A DNA stretch of 17,056 nt, taken from the NCBI GenBank assembly GCA_021737115.1, contig JAIPER010000024.1, forward strand, positions 1-17,056, given 5' to 3'. The DNA comes from Desulfohalobiaceae bacterium (GTDB lineage: Bacteria; Desulfobacterota; Desulfovibrionia; Desulfovibrionales; Desulfothermaceae). This document shows, in pieces, positions 1-6,623 of the stretch (position 1 is the stretch's first letter; each line of letters opens with the position of its first letter). The notes beneath the pieces were generated by a model that saw nothing but the letters and a program-made list of their open reading frames with translations, did not search any database and was not told where the DNA came from. The position numbers and the translations under genes were made by a program.

Positions 1-1274
1 GCCTTCCGCACTGTCTCGATTTCCGCAGCCGTGTCGGTGTGAAAGCAGTTGATGCAGACCACGGGGTTCATGCCGGACTTGCGGATGACATTGATCAAGT
101 GGACCATGTTCTCCAGGCCATTTTCCACCAGGCCCACATTCTCCTTGACATACTCCTCGGGCATGGGCAGACCCGGGACCACCCTGGGACCGCCGCCGTG
201 CATCTTCAAGGCCCGGATGGTGGTGGTCAAAACCGAGACATGAGGCTTGAGACCGCTGTTTCTGCACTTGACGTTCCAGAACTTTTCGAAGCCGATGTCC
301 GCGGCGAATCCGCTCTCGGTCACATGGTAATCAAAGAGCTTCAGTCCGACCCGGTCGGAGACCACTGAAGACTGGCCCACTGCGATGTTGGCAAAAGGGC
401 CGGCATGAACCATGCAGGGCTGATATTCGGCCGTGCACATCAGGGTGGGGTTGATGGTGTTCCGCATCCAGGCGGTCATGGCGTTGCCTACCTTGAGGTC
501 ACCGGTGGTCACGGGCTTTCCGTTCTTGTCAAAGGCTACCGTGATTTCATTCATGCGCTTCTTCATGTCCGCCAGGTCCTTGGCGATGGAGAGGATGGCC
601 ATGCACTCGGAACTGACCGCGATGCCGAACCTGGACTCCATGGTGAAGCCGTCCATGCGGCCGCCGAGTCCGATGATGATGTTTCGAAGGGACTGGGCGC
701 AGTAATCGATGATCCAGCCCATCTCCACCCGTTTGGGATCGACGTTCAACTGGGGAATCCCGGAGAGTTTTTCTATTTTTTCGGCCGAATAGTTTCTCTC
801 GTGCTGCATCCTGGAGGTCAGGGCAACCATGGCCAGGTTATGGGCGTTCATGATGTCGTTGATGTCCCCGGTCAGGCCCAGGGAGAATTCAGTCATGGGA
901 ATGAGGATAGAGTTCCCGCCTCCGGCGGCCGTGCCCTTGACATTCATGGTCGGCCCCCCGGAGGGTTGCCTGAGGGCCCCACCGACATTTTTCCCTCTCT
1001 TGCCAAGCCCTTCCATGAGGCCGACCGAAGTGGTGCTTTTGCCTTCCCCTAAAGGAGTCGGGGTGATGGCCGTGACTTCGATGTACTTGCCATCCGGCCT
1101 GTCTTTATATCTGTCCATGATTTTCAGAAAATCCAATTTGGACAAGCGGCCCATGGCCATCATTTCATCCTTTTCCAGACCGAGCTTTTCCTGCCATTCA
1201 TCCGGCATGGGCATGTTTTCTTCGGCTGCCTCAGAGATCTGCCAGTCCTGCATTTTTGTTGCATCATACGCCAT
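1..1274 (-). CDS. fhs: Formate--tetrahydrofolate ligase, N-terminal part (gene runs off the left edge)
   Basis: Makes 10-formyl-THF from formate, THF and ATP in the cytoplasm; it feeds purine synthesis and, in many sulfate reducers, the methyl branch of the C1 pathway. About 424 codons are visible of a family length near 560-590; the C-terminus lies outside the window. The product starts MAYDATKMQDWQ. The ATP-binding P-loop TPTPLGEGKSTTSVGL is at about residues 71-86, followed by RQPSGGPTMNVKG and TAAGGG, then FSLGLTGDINDIMNAHNL, all typical of the family. The ATG at 1274 is set by a good upstream AGGAG. The gene diverges from dnaA across an AT-rich gap. The reading frame is intact up to the edge. 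The RQPSGGPTMNVKG form, rather than the more usual REPSLGP/GIKG, is as I remember Desulfovibrio enzymes (recall, not checked). Confidence 0.96.
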   Translation of the reverse strand, partial: MAYDATKMQDWQISEAAEENMPMPDEWQEKLGLEKDEMMAMGRLSKLDFLKIMDRYKDRPDGKYIEVTAITPTPLGEGKSTTSVGLMEGLGKRGKNVGGALRQPSGGPTMNVKGTAAGGGNSILIPMTEFSLGLTGDINDIMNAHNLAMVALTSRMQHERNYSAEKIEKLSGIPQLNVDPKRVEMGWIIDYCAQSLRNIIIGLGGRMDGFTMESRFGIAVSSECMAILSIAKDLADMKKRMNEITVAFDKNGKPVTTGDLKVGNAMTAWMRNTINPTLMCTAEYQPCMVHAGPFANIAVGQSSVVSDRVGLKLFDYHVTESGFAADIGFEKFWNVKCRNSGLKPHVSVLTTTIRALKMHGGGPRVVPGLPMPEEYVKENVGLVENGLENMVHLINVIRKSGMNPVVCINCFHTDTAAEIETVRK

Positions 1275-1872
1275 TTTAAACTCCTTTGTTCAGGTTACGG
1301 GAAACAAAACACCTTAAGAGTCCTGAGAAGGACAGTAAATGATACTAAATACTTCAACAAAAAATAACCAAGCGCCGTCAAAAGCAAATGCTGAAAATTT
1401 TCATTTTTTACCCGTATTGTCAACTAATTCTTCTTGAAATATTCTTAAAAATGAATCCAAACCCAAAAGTTCGGCCAGGAAAACCACCTCAAATAATAAT
1501 CAAAATTTTTAGATAGTTACCTAAAATTTTTTTTCTCTTCCCATTCCTTGGCAACAGCTTAAAGAGAAAACCATCTAAGTTTCAACTCTCTAGTCGCAAT
1601 ACAGAATATTCTTAAGAAAAATTGAAAAAAATGAAATCATACATGTAAAAATATAAATGCGGATCTTTGCCCATCGACCCCTAAATGGACGTCCAGCCCC
1701 GTAGTCACCTCATTTTCAGGCTCTCGCCCAATGGGTCTTGTATTAGGCAAACAAGAAAAATAAAAAAATATTACAGCGTATTATGATCAAGGAGCCTATC
1801 CATCCACAACCTGTTATAATCACCTCAAACCCGAATTGAAAAAGACGAAGTCCGGAGCTACAGTCCGCGTCT
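1275..1872. other. AT-rich divergent intergenic region between fhs and dnaA
   Basis: About 600 bp with no convincing gene; it holds the 5' leaders of fhs and dnaA. Roughly 1335-1660 is clearly richer in A and T than the flanking genes, with runs such as the T8 near 1527-1534. Visible structure: an 11-bp direct repeat AATATTCTTAA at 1438-1448 and 1605-1615; the second copy sits in overlapping palindromes GAATATTC (1604-1611) and TTCTTAAGAA (1609-1618). There is a 12-bp palindrome TGAAAATTTTCA at 1392-1403 and a small hairpin GTCCT-gaga-AGGAC at 1320-1333 in the fhs leader. One weak DnaA-box-like site, CCATCCACA at 1800-1808, matches TTATCCACA at 7 of 9 positions. An AT-rich gap beside dnaA is the usual setting of a replication origin, but no box cluster is visible, so origin function is only a possibility. 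Confidence 0.5.
1812..1820 (+). promoter_or_regulatory. Candidate extended -10 promoter of dnaA
   Basis: TGTTATAAT is a perfect TATAAT preceded by the TGn of an extended -10 element. No good -35 hexamer lies 16-18 bp upstream, which fits an extended -10 promoter. Transcription would start near 1827, giving a leader of about 46 nt before the ATG at 1873. The weak DnaA-box-like site at 1800-1808 lies just upstream, where an autoregulatory site could sit. Assigned by motif only. Confidence 0.4.
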
Positions 1873-3210
1873 ATGAAGCTTAAATGGGATAAAATAAAGG
1901 CTATCTTGGCAAAACGGCTCAAAACAGGCACTTTTCAGGTATGGATTCATCCGCTGCAAGCGGACATCCAGGACAAAACCCTGTTCATCAAGGCCCCCAA
2001 TGAGTTTGTCGTGTCCCGAATAAAAGAACGATTGCAGGATGTTATTCGCGAGTCGGCCTGTGATGTCCTGGGGTATTTTCCTGCACTGTCCATTCAAGCA
2101 GTGGCTCATACAGAAAATTCAACCGGGCATCTGTTTATCCAGCCTGAACAACAGAAACAGCAATCCCTACCCAACCTCGATCAACCGGCTGTTCAACAAT
2201 GGAGGTTTACCTTTGACCATTTTCTGGTCGGCCATAGCAACAATTTGGCTTACGCTGCCTGCAACGGGATCTGCAGCAAGGATTTTCCAGTGGACAATCT
2301 CTTTCTCAGCTCCGCTCCCGGCCTGGGCAAAACCCACTTGATTCAGTCCATCGGCCACAAACTGAGCCAAGCATTTCAAAAAAATTTTTTAAACGTGGCC
2401 TATATCTCCTCAGAACAGTTTGCCGGTCAAATGGTTCGGGCCCTCAAAAATAAAGAGATCGAACAATTCAAAAACAGGTACAGAAAAAATGTTGATTTGC
2501 TGCTGATGGAAGATGTCCACTTTTTTCAAGGCAAGAACAAGATGCAGGAAGAACTGCTCTCCCTGATCAAGGCCTTGAATGACAAGGGAAGTCATGTAGT
2601 CTTCAGCAGCTCGTTTCTGCCCCATGAACTCGAAAAAGTGGACAGCCAGCTGACTTCCCACTTTTGTTCGGGTGTCCTGGCGCCTATTCAAAAACCGGAT
2701 TATGATCTCCGGCTCCGGATCATCAGGGCCAAATCCAGACAACACCAGCTCGATATCCCCGCGTCGATCCAGGAGCTCATTGCCTCGAAAATCAAGAGTG
2801 ACATACGGCAAGTGGAAAGCTGTCTCAAAAACCTGACCCTGAAGACCAAGTTCCTCAATGAAACAATCACTCCGGATCTGACCTGGGATGTCCTCAAAAA
2901 TTATGTCCGAAACTCCAATACCCCGAAGATAGAAGAAATCATCAACTGCGTCAGCGACGCATTTGGTCTTGAACAGACCAAACTCGGCTCCAAAAGCAGA
3001 AAAAAACACCTTGTCCTGGCCAGGAATATCACCTTTTACCTGGCCAGAAAGTACACCGATCTCTCTCTCAAGGAGATCGGCAAGCACATGAACAGGCGAC
3101 ATTCCACGGTATTAAAGGGAATCACCAACATCGAAAAAGAAGTGGTCAAAGATACGCAAACCGGTAGGGAGCTGAAGCGGATCGCTGAAAGGCTGGAAGT
3201 GGGAGCCTGA
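1873..3210 (+). CDS. dnaA: DnaA-family replication initiator, divergent form
   Basis: A 445-residue AAA+ DnaA protein that should bind origin DNA and open it. Domain I is at about residues 1-80, a short linker to about 108, the AAA+ module (start QQWRFTFDHFLVGHSNNLAY) at 109-330, and the DNA-binding domain at 350-445. Walker A is SAPGLGKTH (147-155), with Ser in place of the first Gly. Walker B is LLMEDVHFF, with Glu213 where E. coli has Asp. Sensor II Arg is kept (R312). Box VII reads DSQLTSHF: the positions of E. coli R281 and the arginine finger R285 are Gln259 and His263. The signature usually written GGRDHTTV is NRRHSTV, one residue shorter and lacking Asp. The frame is intact over full length, so it is not a pseudogene. 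The ATG has only a distant GGAG. dnaN, gyrB and recF are absent; the next gene is a convergent acyP. From memory, Desulfovibrio DnaA proteins share some of these changes. Confidence 0.93.
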   Translation: MKLKWDKIKAILAKRLKTGTFQVWIHPLQADIQDKTLFIKAPNEFVVSRIKERLQDVIRESACDVLGYFPALSIQAVAHTENSTGHLFIQPEQQKQQSLPNLDQPAVQQWRFTFDHFLVGHSNNLAYAACNGICSKDFPVDNLFLSSAPGLGKTHLIQSIGHKLSQAFQKNFLNVAYISSEQFAGQMVRALKNKEIEQFKNRYRKNVDLLLMEDVHFFQGKNKMQEELLSLIKALNDKGSHVVFSSSFLPHELEKVDSQLTSHFCSGVLAPIQKPDYDLRLRIIRAKSRQHQLDIPASIQELIASKIKSDIRQVESCLKNLTLKTKFLNETITPDLTWDVLKNYVRNSNTPKIEEIINCVSDAFGLEQTKLGSKSRKKHLVLARNITFYLARKYTDLSLKEIGKHMNRRHSTVLKGITNIEKEVVKDTQTGRELKRIAERLEVGA

Positions 3211-3261
3211 AGTCTTTTTCTCATCCATACAGCCTGAGGCTGTATGGATGAGAAAAAGACT
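3211..3261. terminator. Perfect 24-bp inverted repeat between the convergent dnaA and acyP stops
   Basis: Left arm 3211-3234 and right arm 3238-3261 are exact reverse complements, 24 bp each, separated by TGA. The left arm begins directly after the dnaA TGA and the right arm runs into the acyP TAG (3260-3262), so the palindrome fills the whole gap between the two stops. Position suggests a bidirectional terminator or mRNA 3'-end protector. The tract order is odd: on either strand a T5 precedes the hairpin core and an A5 follows it, the reverse of a normal intrinsic terminator. The RNA would be a 24-bp stem with a UGA loop. Confidence 0.6.
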
Positions 3262-3535
3262 AGAGACGAAGCTCGAATCGTGTGTACTCTTTGTCGTAGT
3301 CGATCCAGTTGGTCTCGATGTGTTCCACCCGACTCATGTTCGATCCCTGAGCCAGTTTCCCCTTGAAGGCCTGCAGGGCCTCTTCGTCACCCTGGGCCAG
3401 GACTTCCACCCGCCCATCGTCAAGGTTTCGAACCCAGCCTTTCAGACCGATACTGGCTGCCTGGTCCTTGGTCCAACTCCTGAAATTAACCCCCTGTACC
3501 TTCCCGGAAATCAAACAATGCAAACTTTTGGTCAT
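3260..3535 (-). CDS. acyP: Acylphosphatase
   Basis: A small cytoplasmic enzyme of 91 residues, the normal family length, that hydrolyses acyl phosphates such as acetyl phosphate or carbamoyl phosphate. The phosphate-binding loop GKVQGVNFR is at residues 11-19 with catalytic Arg19. GWVRNLDDGRVEV supplies the catalytic Asn37. The start is well set by AAGGAGG seven to eight bases before the ATG at 3535. The gene is convergent with dnaA and is probably monocistronic, since the next minus-strand gene upstream is about 180 bp away. The region 3536-3718 between them shows no other gene. Confidence 0.95.
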   Translation of the reverse strand: MTKSLHCLISGKVQGVNFRSWTKDQAASIGLKGWVRNLDDGRVEVLAQGDEEALQAFKGKLAQGSNMSRVEHIETNWIDYDKEYTRFELRL

Positions 3536-3718
3536 GTCTTCCTCCTTCTACTGCTCTATCTTGATTTTTTCCTGAAAACACTTCTAAAATTCCAAACATA
3601 GCCCCCAGTTGCCGTCAATCCGGCCCTAGATCGGTATCGGTCTGAGCGGGCACCGTTGTCTTTCTTTTTAATAACTCTAACATCCGATGGAGAACAAAGC
3701 AATTCTGTACCTTAGTCA

Positions 3719-3946
3719 TTATCCCCGGACGTCGGATTCGAGGGGGAGAAACAGCTGAAAGTCAGTCCAGTCGTCAGTTTCACAGTACAATGAACAGCCG
3801 ACGCATTGAAAACTCGTCCTTTCGTCGTTGACATACCACCTCCCCTTCTCCGGATGAGGGCAGTCGAAAAAACGGTAAATATCCCCTTTGACCGCTCCTC
3901 GAAACGGCTTGTAGCCTATCTGGTGAAGGTAATGAAGAAAACGCAT
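3719..3946 (-). CDS. Small Cys-containing hypothetical protein
   Basis: A 75-residue ORF that I do not recognise. It begins MRFLHYLHQIGYKPFRG and has four cysteines: C29 in FDCPHPEKG, then CVGCSLYC (C48, C51, C55). A small metal-binding fold is possible, but the spacing matches no family I can name. It is rich in aromatic and charged residues, with no signal peptide or membrane segment. The ATG at 3946 follows AAAGGCGG at a workable distance, which supports translation. It lies alone between acyP and the FAD gene; a 15-bp inverted repeat starts 20 bp upstream of the start. It could be a small lineage-specific protein or a chance ORF; I lean to real. Confidence 0.55.
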   Translation of the reverse strand: MRFLHYLHQIGYKPFRGAVKGDIYRFFDCPHPEKGRWYVNDERTSFQCVGCSLYCETDDWTDFQLFLPLESDVRG

Positions 3947-3965
3947 ACCGCCTTTGTTATTGGTT

Positions 3966-4066
3966 ATACCAGAAGTTGGCCTAATTTGCGGTTTGTATGT
4001 GCCTTCAATGAAACCTTATAGAAATCATACAGTATAGGAGCTTCACTTTGAGCCAACTTCTGGTAT
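3966..4066. repeat. 101-bp segment bounded by perfect 15-bp inverted repeats
   Basis: ATACCAGAAGTTGGC at 3966-3980 and its exact reverse complement at 4052-4066 enclose 71 bp that encodes no apparent protein. The enclosed part contains smaller self-complementary pieces (GTATG/CATAC, CCTTAT/TATAGG). The left arm lies 20 bp upstream of the small ORF's start, so it could be an operator, an RNA stem-loop or the terminal repeats of a tiny non-autonomous element. No clear target-site duplication is seen at the borders. Confidence 0.5.
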
Positions 4067-4107
4067 CTGCTTGATAATATGAATGAATTAGTATTTTCAT
4101 ACCCACC

Positions 4108-4131
4108 GATTAACTGATTAACTGATTTACC
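4108..4131. repeat. Three-unit 8-bp tandem repeat (GATTAACT type)
   Basis: GATTAACT, GATTAACT and GATTTACC in perfect 8-bp register. The unit is the same type as the 21-unit GAYTCACY array near 16.6-16.8 kb, differing mainly by A or T in place of C at position 5. It lies 22 bp from a 7-bp array that overlaps the 3' end of the FAD gene, repeating the 8-mer/7-mer order seen at 16.6-16.8 kb. Confidence 0.7.
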
Positions 4132-4153
4132 CAAAAAAACTCTTCCCCATGCT

Positions 4154-4195
4154 CTCTGCTCTATGCCCTATGCCCTCTACCCTCTGCCCTTTGCT
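4154..4195. repeat. Six-unit 7-bp tandem repeat overlapping the 3' end of the FAD gene
   Basis: Units CTCTGCT, CTATGCC, CTATGCC, CTCTACC, CTCTGCC and CTTTGCT follow without gaps. The minus-strand stop codon of the FAD-dependent dehydrogenase (TAG at 4161-4163) lies inside the array, so the last ten or so residues of that protein are repeat-encoded. Confidence 0.75.
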
Positions 4196-5570
4196 TCTGA
4201 AGGATGGCCTTGGCCGGCATCAATCCTGTGGCACTGGCGGCGATGATGTTGCCCGCTACCCCTGCCCCGTCACCGGCCACGAACAAATTGCCGATGCTGG
4301 TCTCCAGGTTTCGGTCGGTCTCTATCTGAGTGGCAAAGAATTTGATTTCCGGAGCATAGAGCAGGGTTTCGGCATTGGAAACACCGGGAACCACCCGATT
4401 TAGCTTTTCCAGTCCTTCCACCAGATTGGTCATAATCCGCTCCGGTAGAGCCATGGCGATATCTCCGCAGACCACTTCCTTCAGGGTCGGGTCGATGTAG
4501 CCCTTTTGAATCCTGTGCCAGGTGCTCCGCCGCCCCATTTGCAGATCGCCGAAGCGCTGTAGAATCGGCTTTCCGCCTCCTATCAGGGAGGCCAGCCTTC
4601 CGATGGATTCTCCATAGGCCTGGTTGTCGGTGATCGGCTCCGTCAAAACCACTTTGGACAAGAAGGCGAAATTGCTGTTTTCAGACTTGCGGTCCAGATA
4701 GGCATGCCCATTGACGCAGACAAAGCCCTGGTAGTTCTCCAGGCTGACATACCCGCCCCAATTGGTGCAGAAGGTCCTGGTCAGGTCATCGTAGGTCCGG
4801 GTCTGGATAAAAAAAGCGGGATCGTAGATGACCTCGGTCAAATCCTGAAGGATGTCGTTGTGGACCTCGACCCTGACCCCCACCTCTATTCCGCGGTGGC
4901 TTTTTCCCAGTTGATAGGTATCAGCCAGGGCCCCCATCCATTCGGCCCCCACCCGGCCGGGGGCCAGAACAACCCTGGGGGCCAAGAAGCGGCCCTTCGC
5001 GGAGACCACTCCCTGCACCCGGCCATCTTCAACAATGATATCCAGGACATCCACGCCGCAGAGGATATCCACCCCCTTTTGCCTGATGTACTCGACCATT
5101 CCGGATATATGGCCGGGCAGGCAGTCGCTGCCCAGATGTTTCTGCTTGATCAGCAGCAGTTCGATGCCTTCCTTACGGGCCTCCTTGCGAATCTCCTTGG
5201 CCTTGACCATATCTGTGGGATAGACCGGACCGTCCATCCCGAACCGATTGTAGACGTCTTCGGTTTCGCGGATGAGATCCCCAGCCTCTTCAACCGACAT
5301 AAACTGGGTCAGATCGGTCTTGCCCAGTTTATGGATGTAGTTGAGCTTGCCGTCGGAGAACAGGCCGGCCCCTCCGATCCCGGACAAGATGTTGCACGGA
5401 TTGCACTGCAAGCACTGCTGACTGCTGTTGATGGGGCAGCCCCTCTCTTCGGTCGTTTTGCCCCTTTCAATCAGCAACACCCGCAGGTCCGAATGCTCGG
5501 CCAGATGGTAGGCTGTAAACAGTCCCGCCGGCCCGCCGCCAACAATGATCACGTCATACTTTTTCTGCAT
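4161..5570 (-). CDS. FAD-dependent dehydrogenase (COG2509-like, NAD(P)/FAD oxidoreductase fold)
   Basis: A cytoplasmic flavoprotein of 469 residues; the substrate is not evident. The N-terminal dinucleotide fold is KKYDVIIVGGGPAGLFTAYH (residues 3-22), with acidic LLIERG ending the second strand. A conserved cysteine set follows (C45, C53, C56, C59), then SGIGGAGLFSDGKLN. The C-terminal FAD motif NLFVAGDGAGVAGNI is at about 428-442. These features fit the uncharacterised FAD-dependent dehydrogenases of COG2509; I cannot assign a reaction. The ATG at 5570 gives the usual MxKKYDVIIVGGG start. An in-frame TTG at 5588, adjoining the stop of the upstream GntR gene, would add six residues; neither start has a strong ribosome binding site, which suggests translation coupled to GntR. 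The final residues (KQRAEGRGHRA) are encoded by a 7-bp tandem repeat and look like a recent, non-functional tail. Confidence 0.88.
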   Translation of the reverse strand: MQKKYDVIIVGGGPAGLFTAYHLAEHSDLRVLLIERGKTTEERGCPINSSQQCLQCNPCNILSGIGGAGLFSDGKLNYIHKLGKTDLTQFMSVEEAGDLIRETEDVYNRFGMDGPVYPTDMVKAKEIRKEARKEGIELLLIKQKHLGSDCLPGHISGMVEYIRQKGVDILCGVDVLDIIVEDGRVQGVVSAKGRFLAPRVVLAPGRVGAEWMGALADTYQLGKSHRGIEVGVRVEVHNDILQDLTEVIYDPAFFIQTRTYDDLTRTFCTNWGGYVSLENYQGFVCVNGHAYLDRKSENSNFAFLSKVVLTEPITDNQAYGESIGRLASLIGGGKPILQRFGDLQMGRRSTWHRIQKGYIDPTLKEVVCGDIAMALPERIMTNLVEGLEKLNRVVPGVSNAETLLYAPEIKFFATQIETDRNLETSIGNLFVAGDGAGVAGNIIAASATGLMPAKAILQKQRAEGRGHRA

Positions 5571-5588
5571 ACAAAAAGAGAAGTCCAA

Positions 5589-6269
5589 TCAGTTATGCGA
5601 TTCGTTCTCAGTCAGATAGCTGGAGCGCATCAACTCCAGACCTTCGGCCAGATGTCTCCAGACCACCTGCTCCGCCAGGTCCGCATCCCGATTTTTGAGA
5701 GCCTCCAGGATTTCGACATGCCACTGAATAAAACTCTGCAAATCAGTGTACTGAAATTTTTCAAAGGTCAAGAAAATCCTGGACTGGCTCTCCAGGGTCA
5801 GCCAGACCGTCAAGAGCTTCTCATTGCCGGACAATTCGCACAACCGCTTATGAAAACGCATGTCCTCTTCGATGATCTTTCTGCCCTTGTTCTCTTCGCC
5901 GGCCTTGATCATGGCCTTAACAATGGTCTGCAGCTTCTTTATCTCCGCGGCGGTTATCTTATTGACCAGTGTCCTCACGGCCAGCCCTTCGAGGGCTCCC
6001 CGCAGATTATACAGATCCTCGATGTCCTTTCGGCTGAATCTGGCGACGGATGTCCCCTTAAAGGGGATGGACTGGACCAAGCCCTCCTTTTCCAGCTGCC
6101 TGAGGGCCTCCCGGATCGGAAACCTGCTGATGCCCATGTCTTTAGCCAATTCCGTTTCAATAAGCCGGTCGCCCGGCTTCACTCTTCCCTCCTTGATAGC
6201 CGCCTTGATCTGCTTCAAGGCCTGATTCATCAGGGTCGGGCGTTCCTGTTTATCAAAGACATGAGACAT
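5589..6269 (-). CDS. GntR-family transcriptional regulator, FadR/FCD subfamily
   Basis: A 226-residue DNA-binding regulator. The N-terminal winged helix-turn-helix spans about residues 15-78 (PGDRLIETELAKDMGISRFP, then IREALRQLEKEGLV). The ligand-binding FCD domain spans about 85-215 and keeps the four likely metal ligands Asp136, His140, His184 and His206, so the effector is probably a small carboxylic acid bound through a metal, as known in this subfamily. AAGGAG precedes the ATG at 6269. Its stop lies next to the start region of the FAD-dependent dehydrogenase, so the two are probably co-transcribed and it may regulate that gene and itself. Inverted TCCAAA half-sites lie in its upstream region. 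The effector is unknown. Confidence 0.93.
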   Translation of the reverse strand: MSHVFDKQERPTLMNQALKQIKAAIKEGRVKPGDRLIETELAKDMGISRFPIREALRQLEKEGLVQSIPFKGTSVARFSRKDIEDLYNLRGALEGLAVRTLVNKITAAEIKKLQTIVKAMIKAGEENKGRKIIEEDMRFHKRLCELSGNEKLLTVWLTLESQSRIFLTFEKFQYTDLQSFIQWHVEILEALKNRDADLAEQVVWRHLAEGLELMRSSYLTENESHN

Positions 6270-6288
6270 AAGAACTCCTTGGGTTATA

Positions 6289-6366
6289 CTGATCCAAACA
6301 ATGCCGACAAAAACACCTGATCATCGTTTGGCGACTCTGTTTCCAAATCAAATGAATTTGGATCAG
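6289..6366. promoter_or_regulatory. Candidate operator region upstream of the GntR gene
   Basis: Three related half-sites lie in the leader of the GntR gene: CTGATCCAAA (6289-6298), TCCAAAT (6342-6348) and the opposite-facing ATTTGGATCAG (6356-6366). The first and last form an exact 10-bp inverted pair. The second and last form TCCAAAT-n7-ATTTGGA. Such spaced palindromes near a FadR-type gene often serve autoregulation. The pattern is visible; its function is inferred. The rest of the 354-bp gap (6270-6623) holds only the hairpin at 6467-6497 and no gene. Confidence 0.35.
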
Positions 6367-6466
6367 CCTAGATGTAAACAGTAAACAAAAAAACAGAGGT
6401 CCTTTGAAATGTCAAGTAGTCCTGATTCAGCCAGGCGAGTTCCCAGAAAGTTTTCTGCGGTTTTTC

Positions 6467-6497
6467 ATGTCAGCTTTGCCAGAGGCAAAGCTGACAT
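6467..6497. terminator. 14-bp perfect hairpin downstream of hemC
   Basis: ATGTCAGCTTTGCC (6467-6480) and its exact complement (6484-6497) are separated by AGA. It lies about 127 bp beyond the hemC stop on the minus strand and could end the hemC transcript or protect its 3' end. No U-tract follows on the minus strand (the next bases read GAAAAA), so it is not a standard intrinsic terminator. The core GCC-AGA-GGC resembles the palindrome cores at 3211-3261 and 16574-16594. Confidence 0.4.
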
Positions 6498-6623
6498 ATA
6501 ACGAAATTAAAAAGTTTACACTTGTTGAATCCCTTGCTGAGCGAAAATTATAGTTGGTCCCTGCACTACAGTTTTAACCAAAACTGCTTTGATCAACGCA
6601 ATGGGGACAAAAGGCAAAGCTGG

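Noticed and set aside
2410..3102. 230-codon minus-strand open frame opposite dnaA
   Set aside because: Antisense shadow of dnaA with no family signature or ribosome binding site.
1873..3210. dnaA as a pseudogene, because of several changed conserved residues
   Set aside because: The frame is intact over a normal length, domains I, III and IV are recognisable, and the sensor II Arg and Walker A Lys/Thr are kept.
3211..3261. Ordinary intrinsic (hairpin plus U-tract) terminator
   Set aside because: On both strands the hairpin core is followed by an A-tract, not a T-tract; it is listed as a probable transcript-end palindrome with that reservation.
4704..6320. Long plus-strand open frame of about 538 codons opposite the FAD and GntR genes
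   Set aside because: It is the antisense shadow of two clear protein families, and its translation has no recognisable domain or plausible start.
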